A stretch of 23,177 bases of DNA from contig JAHDBK010000002.1 in NCBI GenBank assembly GCA_020630455.1, positions 1 through 23,177 on the forward strand, given 5' to 3'. Both the position numbers and the translations under genes were made by a program. Positions 14,068 to 21,643 of the stretch are shown one piece after another. The notes under the pieces are model-generated. The model was not told where the DNA came from. It saw only the letters and a list, made by a program, of their open reading frames with translations, and did not search any database. How positions within the stretch are numbered: the first letter of the stretch is position 1; every line of letters begins with the position of its first letter. This DNA comes from Saprospiraceae bacterium (lineage in GTDB: Bacteria; Bacteroidota; Bacteroidia; Chitinophagales; Saprospiraceae).

Positions 14068-15156
14068 TTGAATAGAAATCTCAAATTAATTTTACAATTC
14101 ATTGTCTTTTTAGGTTTAGGAATAGGTATTTTATATTGGTTATATACTACTCAAGAAACAACCTACCAAAACTATTGTCAAGAACAAAATATACCCGCTT
14201 CAGAATGCAGTTTTACAGGTAAATTATTAGATGATTTTTCCAAAGTAAAATGGGCTTGGATTGTCCTCGTGATGGGACTCTATATGATGAGTAATATTTC
14301 AAGAATGCAACGTTGGCGAATGATGCTGAAATCAATTGGATATCCCATGTCTTTTAAAACGGCTTTTATTGCTACGATGACGGGGTATTTTGCTAATTCT
14401 CTAGTAGCACGTTCTGGAGAAATAGCCAGAGCAGGTTATGCTGCTCATCAAGAAAATATACCCATTGAAAAAACCTTCGGAACAATAGCAGTGGATAGAA
14501 GTATTGACTTGCTAAGTTTAGCCATAGTGATTCTCATTGGTTTTGCTTTAGAATATGATATTTTATTCAATTATATTAGTGAAAATATAAAAGTGCCAGG
14601 GGGGAGTTTGCTTCAAAGCCCCATCGTTTTAACTGTTTTAGTTTTAGCTGCTCTAGGATTTTTATCTATAATTCTATTTAGAAATAAATTAAAAAATAAC
14701 AAAATATTTTTATTTTTCCTTGAAAAAATGAAAGGGTTTTGGGAAGGAATAACTTCTGTAAAAAAAGTAAAAAATCCATTGTTGTTTTTATTTCATTCTT
14801 TGAATATATGGGTGATGTACTATTTGATGACTTATGTGGCATTTTGGTCTTTCGCTCCTACTGAGCATTTATCAATGGCTGCTGGTTTAGTAGTATTTAT
14901 CTTTGGAACTCTTGGAATTATTATCCCTACACCGGGCGGAATGGGAGCTTATCAAGTATTAGTTAGTACTTGTCTTTTTCAATTTTACGGGATAGAAGAA
15001 TTTGATGCTTTTTCATTTTCTAATATTGTATTTTTTCCTATTTATTTTTTAAATATTTTTATTGGAATTCTTTTATTGCCTTTTGTGTTTAAATATTTTA
15101 CAGCTGAAAAAAATAAAAATGAAACACAAGAACCCATTTTGGAAAATGTTACATAA
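14068..15156 (+). CDS. Flippase-like / lysylphosphatidylglycerol synthase TM family protein (UPF0104)
   Basis: This protein of about 362 residues has eight or so membrane segments, of the LPG-synthase transmembrane (AglD2/MprF flippase-like) family. Family blocks are visible: NISRMQRWRMMLKSIGYPMSFKTAF, then TGYFANSLVARSGEIARAGY, DRSIDLLSL and IIIPTPGGMGAYQ. It probably moves or modifies a lipid-linked molecule in the inner membrane, but the substrate is unknown. No ATG precedes the conserved region. TTG at 14068 gives MNRNLKLILQF, which resembles typical N-termini. TTG at 14026 is also in frame and would overlap the DUF5686 gene by 13 nt. The methyltransferase gene follows after 10 nt. Confidence 0.82.
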   Translation: MNRNLKLILQFIVFLGLGIGILYWLYTTQETTYQNYCQEQNIPASECSFTGKLLDDFSKVKWAWIVLVMGLYMMSNISRMQRWRMMLKSIGYPMSFKTAFIATMTGYFANSLVARSGEIARAGYAAHQENIPIEKTFGTIAVDRSIDLLSLAIVILIGFALEYDILFNYISENIKVPGGSLLQSPIVLTVLVLAALGFLSIILFRNKLKNNKIFLFFLEKMKGFWEGITSVKKVKNPLLFLFHSLNIWVMYYLMTYVAFWSFAPTEHLSMAAGLVVFIFGTLGIIIPTPGGMGAYQVLVSTCLFQFYGIEEFDAFSFSNIVFFPIYFLNIFIGILLLPFVFKYFTAEKNKNETQEPILENVT

Positions 15157-15166
15157 AAAATAGAGA

Positions 15167-15961
15167 ATGCAACACGAAATTAAAACAAATCAACAACACT
15201 GGAATCAATTAGTATCTCACCATTTGAAGTCTGACTTTTATGAATTAGAAGCATTTAAGAATGGTAAAAATGTTTTAAGAGAAATAGAGTTGGAAGGCTT
15301 AGGAGATGTAAAGGGAAAAAAATTATTGCATTTGCAATGTCATTTTGGGCAAGATACCCTTTGCTGGTCTAGAATGGGAGCGGAATGTACAGGCTTAGAT
15401 TTTTCTTCAGAAGCCATTCAAGCAGCTAGAGATTTAAATGATGAATTAGGCATGAATGTCCAATTTAGAGAAGCTAATGTTTTGGATGAGCAAAAAGACT
15501 GGAAAGAACAATTTGATATTGTTTTTACTTCTTATGGTACGATTATTTGGCTCCCTGATTTAAAGCAATGGGCTCAAAATATATATAATTACCTCAAACC
15601 TAATGGCATCTTTTATATCGCAGAGTTTCATCCTTTTTTAAACTGTTTAGATTGGGATAATAATCTAAATATTATTTATGATTATTTCAATACAGGAGCT
15701 AATTACGAGAATGTAGAAGGCACATACGCAGAAAAAGATGCAGCAGTCAAAGGAGAAGAATATTTTTGGTTACATTCTACAGAAGACGTTTTGATGAACC
15801 TTAAAAATGCAGGTATGGAGTTACTTGAGTTTAGAGAATTTCCATTCAGCCCTTACACTTGCTTCCCCAATTTAAAAGAAATAGGTGAAAACAGGTATGT
15901 GTTTAAAGATTTAAATGTTCAAATTCCTTATGTTTTTTCTTTAAAAATGATAAAAAAATAA
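15167..15961 (+). CDS. Class I SAM-dependent methyltransferase
   Basis: This 264-residue protein has a Rossmann-type methyltransferase core. Motif I is KLLHLQCHFGQDTLCWSRMG (residues 47-66), a degenerate form with QCHFGQ in place of the usual GxGxG. The acidic end of the second strand is GLDFSSEAI, followed by FREANVLD and FDIVFTSYGTIIWLPD (motif IV). The target molecule is not known. The C-terminal part (FREFPFSPYTCFPN) is typical of this methyltransferase subgroup. It lies 10 nt after the flippase-like gene and 11 nt before the phosphatase gene, so all are probably on one transcript. Confidence 0.85.
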   Translation: MQHEIKTNQQHWNQLVSHHLKSDFYELEAFKNGKNVLREIELEGLGDVKGKKLLHLQCHFGQDTLCWSRMGAECTGLDFSSEAIQAARDLNDELGMNVQFREANVLDEQKDWKEQFDIVFTSYGTIIWLPDLKQWAQNIYNYLKPNGIFYIAEFHPFLNCLDWDNNLNIIYDYFNTGANYENVEGTYAEKDAAVKGEEYFWLHSTEDVLMNLKNAGMELLEFREFPFSPYTCFPNLKEIGENRYVFKDLNVQIPYVFSLKMIKK

Positions 15962-15972
15962 TTCTAATAATC

Positions 15973-16425
15973 ATGAAAATATTAATGGTTTGTTTAGGTA
16001 ATATTTGCCGTTCTCCTTTAGCGGAAGGAATTATGAAGCAAAAAATTATAGAAAATGGATTAGCATGGAAGGTAGATTCAGCAGGAACAGGAAGTTGGCA
16101 TGTTGGCAATTTACCCGATAGTCGCTCGATTGATGTAGCCTATAAAAATGGAATTGATATTACAAACCAAAGAGCTAGAAAATTTGTAAAAGAGGATTTA
16201 GAGCAGTTTGATTTAATATTTGCAATGGATTCTTCTAATTATTCTAATATTGTGAATATGGCAAGTCATTCATCACAAAAAGAAAAGGTTCATTTAATAA
16301 TGAATATGACAGAACCTCAACGCAATATCACAGTACCTGACCCTTATTGGGATGATGATGGTTTTGATCAAGTTTTTGAAATGTTGAGCAGGGCATGTGA
16401 TGGAATTATTCAACATTATTCTTAA
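15973..16425 (+). CDS. Low-molecular-weight protein-tyrosine phosphatase
   Basis: This 150-residue cytoplasmic phosphatase has the P-loop VCLGNICRSP at the N-terminus, with nucleophile Cys7 and Arg13 in the C-x5-R pattern. The general acid is in the DPYW motif at residues 123-126. SAGTGSWHVG and ARKFVKEDLEQFDLIFAMD are further family blocks. Length is normal. In other bacteria such enzymes dephosphorylate tyrosine kinases of capsule export, but no such kinase is present here. It is the last gene of the 11552-16425 unit; lgt downstream has its own promoter box. Confidence 0.93.
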   Translation: MKILMVCLGNICRSPLAEGIMKQKIIENGLAWKVDSAGTGSWHVGNLPDSRSIDVAYKNGIDITNQRARKFVKEDLEQFDLIFAMDSSNYSNIVNMASHSSQKEKVHLIMNMTEPQRNITVPDPYWDDDGFDQVFEMLSRACDGIIQHYS

Positions 16426-16453
16426 GACATAAGTATACTTAAACTATATTATT

Positions 16454-16461
16454 TATCTTTG
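16454..16461 (+). promoter_or_regulatory. Predicted -7 box of the lgt promoter
   Basis: TATCTTTG is an exact TAnnTTTG match 47 nt before the lgt start codon, within the 83-nt gap after the phosphatase gene. Confidence 0.5.
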
Positions 16462-16508
16462 TGTTTTAATATTATTTAATAACAAATATTCTTTATAAAA
16501 TATAATAT

Positions 16509-17717
16509 ATGTATCCCGATTTATCATATTTTTTTCACGATTTACTAGGTACTGATTATGACAACTGGACCTCAATTTTTAAAACATTTGGTCTATTGTT
16601 AGCAACTGCTTTAGGTTCTGCAGGTTATATTTTCTATTTAGAACTATTGAGGAAAGAAAAAGAAGGAGGACCATTAAGTAAGGCTATTAGTAAAGCCCAA
16701 GAAATAATCGGTGAAAAAGCGACTTGGAAAGATGCTATTCCTGGTGTCATTACAGGTTTTATTTTAGGATTTAAATTACCTCATATTTTCACTTATTTTG
16801 AAGCATTTAAGATTAATCCTGCAGCCATTATCTTTTCGCTAGAGGGTACGTGGTTTTATGGTATTTTAGGAGCAGTTCTTTTGGGTGGATATTATTTTTG
16901 GCAAAAGAAATCGGAAGAATTACCTAAACCTAAAATCAATAAATTTGATTTAAAACCATCGGATAGAGTAGGAGATTTACTAATTGTTGGTGCTTTGAGC
17001 GGTATCCTAGGTGCCAAATTATTTGCAATGGTGGAGACATTAGATGATATTAATTCAGCTAATGAATTTTTTGCACAATTATTTTCAGGTAGCGGATTAG
17101 CCATTTATGGCGGATTAATTGGGGGTTTTATAGGTGTAGCTATTTATATTAGAAATATGAATATTCCAATGATTCACTTGATGGATGCGGCTGCTCCAGC
17201 TATGGTACTCGGACAAGCCGTAGGGCGTTTAGGTTGTCATTTGTCTGGAGATGGTGATTGGGGTATTGTAGCTACAGAACAACCCGATTGGTGGTTTTTA
17301 CCCGATTGGTTATGGTCTTATGATTATCCTAATAATGTAAACGAAGGAAACGGAGCCTATACAATGCCCTTGAACCAAGATCCTAACCAACAATCTATAG
17401 ATAGGGCATTGACAGATTGTGAGGATTGTAGATACCAATGGAAATTAGGAGCAAAGGTGTATCCAACATCTGTTTACGAGTTTGGAATGTTGTTGAGTGT
17501 ATTTGGAATAATTTGGGGTGTAAGAAAAAAAATCGCCATTCCAGGTATGATATTTTTCTTATATATGGTAATGGTAGGTATAGAAAGATGGTTCATCGAG
17601 AAAATAAGAGTAAATGATATATTTGCTTGGGGCTTAACTCAAGCGGAAGTGATTTCAATTATGTTTTTTACAATTGGAATTGGTGGAATGGGATATTTGT
17701 GGGCTAAGAGGAAATAG
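16509..17717 (+). CDS. lgt: Prolipoprotein diacylglyceryl transferase, long form
   Basis: This 402-residue inner-membrane enzyme attaches diacylglycerol from phosphatidylglycerol to the lipobox cysteine of prolipoproteins, the first step of lipoprotein maturation. The core motif is GQAVGRLGCHLSGDGDWG (residues 235-252), with Arg240 matching the essential Arg of the family. IYGGLIGG (199-206) is the second block; it has Tyr where the E. coli enzyme has the essential His103. ERWFIEKIRVND (359-370) is the third. It is about 110 residues longer than E. coli Lgt because of an N-terminal extension (about residues 50-150) and an insert at about 253-320. That insert holds a Cys304-x-x-Cys307 pair. 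About seven or more membrane segments are present. Confidence 0.92.
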   Translation: MYPDLSYFFHDLLGTDYDNWTSIFKTFGLLLATALGSAGYIFYLELLRKEKEGGPLSKAISKAQEIIGEKATWKDAIPGVITGFILGFKLPHIFTYFEAFKINPAAIIFSLEGTWFYGILGAVLLGGYYFWQKKSEELPKPKINKFDLKPSDRVGDLLIVGALSGILGAKLFAMVETLDDINSANEFFAQLFSGSGLAIYGGLIGGFIGVAIYIRNMNIPMIHLMDAAAPAMVLGQAVGRLGCHLSGDGDWGIVATEQPDWWFLPDWLWSYDYPNNVNEGNGAYTMPLNQDPNQQSIDRALTDCEDCRYQWKLGAKVYPTSVYEFGMLLSVFGIIWGVRKKIAIPGMIFFLYMVMVGIERWFIEKIRVNDIFAWGLTQAEVISIMFFTIGIGGMGYLWAKRK

Positions 17718-17753
17718 ATAATCGTTTTGAAGTAGATTTAATATATTTATAAG

Positions 17754-18578
17754 TTGATCACAACCAAAAACAAAAACAGAAATCATATGAAAATTGGAAT
17801 ATTTCAAGATATACATGCAAATTTACCTGCGTTTAAAAAATCAATAGAAATATTCACAAGGAATAATTGTGATAAGATTTATCATGTTGGAGATTTAATA
17901 GGAATAGGACCACACCCAAGAGAGGTATTTGAGAAAGCAATGAAAATAAAAAATCTGATTTTAATAATGGGCAATCATGATTATTGGTTTGCAAATGGGA
18001 TTCCAAACCCAAGACCAAAACTAATGAGTGAAGAAGAGTTTCAACATCAAAAATGGCATCATAAGCAAATAGGACTAGAAAAAAGAGAAATAGTTCAAAA
18101 ATGGAAATTTAAAGAAGAATTGAAAATAGATAAAACAAAGAAAATAACATTTATGCATTACGGATATGATGAAAAAGAAAATTGGTTTAAAGAACATATT
18201 TTAAATCCAACTCGTTCACAAATGGATGAAATGTTTGATGGAATAAATTCAGAAATAATTTTTTATGGCCATAATCATATATCAAGCGAAATAACTGGGA
18301 ATTCTAGATATATAAATCTGGGATCAGCAGGTTGTAATACAAAATCAGAAGTAAGAGTAGGAATATTAGAAATAGATAAAGAAAAAATACGATTGGAAAA
18401 AATAAATGAATATTATGATGATAATGGATTAATGGAAGACTTTGAATTAAGAAAAGTACCTGCCAGAGAATTTATTACTAAAAACTTTATTACAAGAAAA
18501 TAAGACTGTGTCCAACATTGTACATACATCAAGTACCCAAGTACCGCTAAACGCGGCCTCTGCGTATGTACGTTGCCG
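17754..18578 (+). mobile_element. Possible lone integron-type gene cassette (metallophosphoesterase plus attC-like site)
   Basis: The segment is bounded on the left by AAG|TTGATC and on the right by GCCG|TTATAA, the G|TT cut expected of integron recombination. It holds one gene and, only 7 nt past its stop, a 3' folded site. Inside, Ile codon use is 21 ATA, 8 ATT and 0 ATC, unlike the neighbours. There is no internal promoter. No integrase gene lies in the window and only one site is seen, so this is an inference. Confidence 0.4.
17787..18503 (+). CDS. Metallophosphoesterase (calcineurin-like, YfcE/MJ0936-type)
   Basis: This 238-residue metal-dependent phosphoesterase has all the family motifs: DIHAN (D-x-H), HVGDLIGIGPHP (GDxxxxG), MGNHDYW (GNHD), a His in FMHYGYDEKENW, and YGHNHISSE (GHxH). 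The final NLGSAGCNTKS is typical of the YfcE/MJ0936 group, and the fold is complete. The substrate, phosphodiester or phosphomonoester, is unknown. Start is placed at ATG 17787 (MKIGIFQDIHAN). A TTG 33 nt earlier would add a charged tail with no family match. Codon use differs from the neighbours: ATA is the main Ile codon and CCA the main Pro codon. It lies between lgt and phoH with an attC-like site right after the stop. No promoter box was found, so it may rely on lgt read-through. Confidence 0.88.
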   Translation: MKIGIFQDIHANLPAFKKSIEIFTRNNCDKIYHVGDLIGIGPHPREVFEKAMKIKNLILIMGNHDYWFANGIPNPRPKLMSEEEFQHQKWHHKQIGLEKREIVQKWKFKEELKIDKTKKITFMHYGYDEKENWFKEHILNPTRSQMDEMFDGINSEIIFYGHNHISSEITGNSRYINLGSAGCNTKSEVRVGILEIDKEKIRLEKINEYYDDNGLMEDFELRKVPAREFITKNFITRK

Positions 18579-18584
18579 TTATAA
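18510..18584 (+). repeat. attC-like folded inverted repeat after the metallophosphoesterase gene
   Basis: The left end is GTCCAAC (18510-18516), which fits the attC core RYYYAAC. The inner arms GTACATAC (18520-18527) and GTATGTAC (18564-18571) pair perfectly, flanked by CAAC (18513) and GTTG (18572). The right end has GTTATAA at 18578, a partial fit to GTTRRRY. The loop carries a small CCGC / GCGG stem (18544-18547, 18553-18556) and a direct AAGTACC repeat (18531, 18539). It is far richer in GC than its surroundings. Confidence 0.5.
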
Positions 18585-18611
18585 TAAAGTTTAAATAAAG
18601 AAACTTATTAT
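18581..18611 (+). terminator. Weak AT-only stem after the cassette
   Basis: ATAATAAAGTTT (18581-18592) pairs with AAACTTATTAT (18601-18611) with one bulged A. There is only a weak T-rich tail. It could end the lgt transcript. Confidence 0.3.
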
Positions 18612-18656
18612 TATAATTATTTGTATAATCAATAAAATGATTATTTTTATAAAAAA

Positions 18657-18761
18657 TTTAAACATAGTCTAAGACATAATAGTCTAAAAAAACACATATA
18701 TAAGTAACATTACACTATTGGTGTTTTAGGGTATATCTACAATCTATTGTTCGATTGTCTA
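18657..18761. repeat. Degenerate copies of dispersed repeat blocks upstream of phoH
   Basis: 18736-18761 matches 4464-4489 at 20 of 26 positions. TTTAAACATAGTCTAA (18657-18672) is a weak relative of the 16-bp motif. No gene or exact promoter box is seen in 18612-18786. Confidence 0.35.
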
Positions 18762-18786
18762 ATTAATTAAAATTATATAATAAAAT

Positions 18787-19797
18787 TTGAGTACAAAAAT
18801 CACATTGAGCGAAATAGTATTACAGTTAAATGATGTAAGTTTGGTGGATTTGTGGGGTGAGAATAATAAGAAGTTAAACCTATTGCGTAAAGCCTTTCCT
18901 GAAGTAAAAATAGTGGCTCGTGGTTCCCAAATCAAACTGTTGGGTGAAAAAAAACACAGTCAACGGTTAAAAGATAAAATCGAACTCATGATAAAAGCAT
19001 TGAAAGAGTTTGGCGAATTATCTACAGAAACCGTTAAGGATTTACTCAATGGAACGAATCCTTTTGAGTCTAAATTATCTCAAAAAGAAAATGGTCATAC
19101 TATAGTTTATGGTAAAGGAGGCAAGCCTATTAAAGCTCGTACCCGTAATCAACAAATTTTGGTAGATTCTTCTGAACAAAATGATGTCGTATTTGCCATC
19201 GGTCCTGCTGGTACAGGTAAGACTTATACAGCTGTAGCATTAGCCGTAAGGGCATTAAAAAATAGAACGGTCAAAAAAATAATTTTGACTAGACCTGCAG
19301 TTGAAGCGGGTGAGAATTTAGGTTTTTTACCAGGAGACTTAAAAGAAAAAATCGATCCTTATTTACGTCCTTTGTATGATGCTTTAGACGATATGATTCC
19401 TGCAGAAAAATTGGAACACCTGATTACTACAAGAGTAATAGAAATCGCTCCATTAGCATTTATGAGAGGTAGAACTCTTGATAATGCATTTGTAATAATG
19501 GACGAAGCTCAAAATAGTACGAGTACTCAGATTAAAATGTTCTTAACTCGTTTAGGTCCTTCCGCTAAATGTATTGTAACAGGCGATTTATCTCAAATAG
19601 ATTTGCCTAGAAATGTAACGTCTGGCTTAAAGCGTTCTCTTGATATTTTAAATGGCATCGAAGGAATTGGAATCGTAAGACTGAGAAATGAAGATGTGGT
19701 AAGACATAGATTGGTCAAAGAAATCATTAATGCTTATGATATTGCTAAAGCCAAAGATAAAATTGAAAAAGAAGAGAAGAAAAACAAGGAAAAATAA
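18787..19797 (+). CDS. phoH: PhoH family ATPase
   Basis: This 336-residue protein is of the PhoH (PhoH-like, ybeZ-type) family, a P-loop ATPase linked to RNA metabolism. Walker A is GPAGTGKT (residues 139-146) and Walker B is FVIMDEAQN (235-243). TRPAVEAGENLGFLPGDLKEK, TFMRGRTL-type APLAFMRGRTLDNA and IVTGDLSQIDLPR are family blocks. A small KH-like N-terminal domain precedes them (KIVARGSQIKLLG), and the C-terminus is highly charged. No ATG lies upstream of the conserved N-terminal region, and TTG at 18787 is the only reasonable start, placed after an in-frame TAA at 18781. A strong terminator follows. The N-terminus remains the least certain part. Confidence 0.93.
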   Translation: MSTKITLSEIVLQLNDVSLVDLWGENNKKLNLLRKAFPEVKIVARGSQIKLLGEKKHSQRLKDKIELMIKALKEFGELSTETVKDLLNGTNPFESKLSQKENGHTIVYGKGGKPIKARTRNQQILVDSSEQNDVVFAIGPAGTGKTYTAVALAVRALKNRTVKKIILTRPAVEAGENLGFLPGDLKEKIDPYLRPLYDALDDMIPAEKLEHLITTRVIEIAPLAFMRGRTLDNAFVIMDEAQNSTSTQIKMFLTRLGPSAKCIVTGDLSQIDLPRNVTSGLKRSLDILNGIEGIGIVRLRNEDVVRHRLVKEIINAYDIAKAKDKIEKEEKKNKEK

Positions 19798-19812
19798 CAA
19801 AAATTTGTTATT

Positions 19813-19861
19813 AAATTAAAATCCGCCACTGTTGAAATTATAGTGGCGGATTTTAATTTTT
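19813..19861. terminator. Strong intrinsic terminator between convergent phoH and cysS
   Basis: An 18-bp perfect stem (19813-19830 and 19842-19859; core ATCCGCCACT / AGTGGCGGAT) has an 11-nt loop. T-rich flanks on both strands (ATTTTAATTTTT on plus, ATTTTAATTT on minus) make it a probable bidirectional terminator. Confidence 0.88.
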
Positions 19862-19930
19862 ATACAAAATACTAAAGAATACTACAAAAAATCAAAAGAA
19901 TTAAATGACGATTTTAATGATGATAGCGTA

Positions 19931-21457
19931 TTATTTTTCTATCGTCCAAGAAGTCCCATCTTTAGAATCTTTTAATTTAATTTTTAATTCATTCAATTTA
20001 TCTCTAATTTGATCGGATGTTCCCCAATTTTTAGTAGTACGAGCATCTTGTCTGATATTTATTATCAAATCCATCAATCCGTCTAATACGTGTGCTGTAC
20101 TTTCATCGGTACTTTGAGTTTCGTCTTTTAAACCAAAAATATCGAAGATGAAATCATTAAAAACTTTCTTTAATTTATTGAATGTTTCTTCTTTAATACT
20201 ACTAATATTAATTTGATTGGTATGAATAGAATTGATTTTGTTGACTAAAACGAACAACCTAGACAAAGCTTTTGGCGTATTGAAATCATCATTCATATCA
20301 TCTATAGCCGCTTGAATCATTTTTTCTATTTGCTCATTTTCATTTTCATGAATATTTTCTTCTCCTGTATGCACTAAGTCTTGTAAACGATGGTTGGCTT
20401 CCATCAGCCTATAATAACCTTTTTCGGCAGCTAATAATGCTTCATCGCTTAAGTCCAAAGTACTTCTATAATGAGCTTGAAGCATAAAGAAACGTAAAAC
20501 CATAGGACTATATGCTTTAGAAAAAAATTCATTTTTACCTGAAAATAAATCTTGTGGCATTATAGAATTACTAATTCCAGTAATTGGGTCAGGCGTTTTA
20601 CTCATTTTTCTACCATTCAAGAGTAACATATTACCATGCATCCAATAATTTACAGGAACAACATTGCAAGCCCCACAGTTTTGGGCAATTTCATTTTCAT
20701 GATGAGGGAATTTTAAATCTTCTCCACCGCCGTGTATATCAAATCGGCTACCCAAATATTTAGTACTCATAGCAGAACACTCTAGGTGCCAGCCTGGGAA
20801 ACCTTCCCCCCAAGGAGAGTTCCAACGTTGTAAAGTATGCTCGTCTGCTTTTATCCAAATAGCAAAATCGGCTGAATGCCTTTTTTCTCCTTGATTTTTT
20901 AGGTCTCGAGTTTCAGATAAAAGATCATCAATGACTCTACCCGATAATTTGCCGTATACATCATTCTCTTCAGCAAATTTTTGAACGTTGAAATAAACAG
21001 AACCATTGACTTCATAGCCATAGCCATTTTCTAAAATATCCTGAACCATTTCTATTTGCTCTGTAATGTGTCCTGTTGCACGAGGTTCAATATTGGGAGG
21101 CAAATTGTTGAAAAGTTCCATCATTTTATGAAAACCTACCGTGTAATGATGAGCTACTTCCATAGGTTCTAATTTTAGGGCTTTTGCCGTTTTTGCCATT
21201 TTATCTTCAGTGCCTATATCTGCGTCACCGTCAAGATGCCCAGCATCCGTGATATTTCTAACATAACGCACTTTATAACCAATGTATTGAAGATAACGAT
21301 ATACAATATCAAAAGAGGTAAATGTTCTACAATTTCCTAAGTGTACATCACTATATACTGTTGGGCCACAAACATATAAACCGATGAGGTCTTTATTAAT
21401 GGGAATAAATTTTTCTTTTTTACTTGATAAACTATTGTGAATATATAAATCACTCAT
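19931..21457 (-). CDS. cysS: Cysteinyl-tRNA synthetase
   Basis: This 508-residue class I aminoacyl-tRNA synthetase charges tRNA-Cys in the cytoplasm. The HIGH motif appears as HLGN (residues 39-42) after GLYVCGPTVYSDV, where Cys30 is a zinc ligand. Further zinc-site residues lie in HLECSAMS (Cys227) and HGGGEDLKFPHHENE. The KMSKT motif is at 284-288. The C-terminal DALR-type helical and anticodon regions follow, ending NWGTSDQIRDKLNELKI. Length is slightly above E. coli CysS (461). An exact -7 box lies at 21488-21495, and the strong terminator at 19813-19861 lies downstream. Confidence 0.97.
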   Translation of the reverse strand: MSDLYIHNSLSSKKEKFIPINKDLIGLYVCGPTVYSDVHLGNCRTFTSFDIVYRYLQYIGYKVRYVRNITDAGHLDGDADIGTEDKMAKTAKALKLEPMEVAHHYTVGFHKMMELFNNLPPNIEPRATGHITEQIEMVQDILENGYGYEVNGSVYFNVQKFAEENDVYGKLSGRVIDDLLSETRDLKNQGEKRHSADFAIWIKADEHTLQRWNSPWGEGFPGWHLECSAMSTKYLGSRFDIHGGGEDLKFPHHENEIAQNCGACNVVPVNYWMHGNMLLLNGRKMSKTPDPITGISNSIMPQDLFSGKNEFFSKAYSPMVLRFFMLQAHYRSTLDLSDEALLAAEKGYYRLMEANHRLQDLVHTGEENIHENENEQIEKMIQAAIDDMNDDFNTPKALSRLFVLVNKINSIHTNQINISSIKEETFNKLKKVFNDFIFDIFGLKDETQSTDESTAHVLDGLMDLIINIRQDARTTKNWGTSDQIRDKLNELKIKLKDSKDGTSWTIEK

Positions 21458-21487
21458 TGAAGCTAAAATGTTTTAATTACAAAGTTG

Positions 21488-21495
21488 CAAAAATA
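21488..21495 (-). promoter_or_regulatory. Predicted -7 box of the cysS promoter
   Basis: The minus strand reads TATTTTTG, an exact TAnnTTTG match about 30 nt before the cysS start. No -33 TTG is seen at normal spacing; a copy of the dispersed 16-bp motif occupies the place just upstream. Confidence 0.55.
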
Positions 21496-21508
21496 CAATA
21501 AAAGCTAA

Positions 21509-21525
21509 TTTAAAACACGCTCTTA
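21509..21525 (-). repeat. Copy of dispersed 16-bp motif
   Basis: TTTAAAACACGCTCTTA matches the copies at 112, 4544 and 8543 with one inserted A. It lies between the ArsR hairpin and the cysS promoter box. Confidence 0.5.
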
Positions 21526-21527
21526 TT

Positions 21528-21551
21528 AAATATCTTTTGTAAAAGATATTT
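21528..21551 (-). terminator. Perfect AT hairpin between the ArsR gene and cysS
   Basis: 11-bp perfect arms (AAATATCTTTT / AAAAGATATTT) flank a 2-nt loop, about 93 nt past the stop of the proximal ArsR gene. Beyond the stem there is no long T-run. It shares the 2-nt-loop design of the hairpins at 4403, 7386 and 8487. Confidence 0.45.
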
Positions 21552-21590
21552 AAATATAAACTTTCAATTAAAAATATTAGTTCCGAAAAA

Positions 21591-21636
21591 GAGTAAAATG
21601 AGTAATTGTACTAAAATGAGTATTAATTTATGAGTA
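21591..21636. repeat. Cluster of GAGTA repeats
   Basis: GAGTA occurs at 21591, 21600, 21618 and 21632. Three of these belong to the longer ATGAGTA (21598, 21616, 21630). They lie just after the stop of the proximal ArsR gene. Confidence 0.45.
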
Positions 21637-21643
21637 TTACTTA

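Noticed and set aside
15903..16109. 68-codon minus-strand frame across the methyltransferase/phosphatase junction
   Set aside because: It overlaps two well-supported genes, has no recognisable domain and no promoter.
17754..17786. TTG-initiated extension of the metallophosphoesterase
   Set aside because: The added residues are charged and lie outside the conserved domain; ATG at 17787 gives the standard N-terminus.
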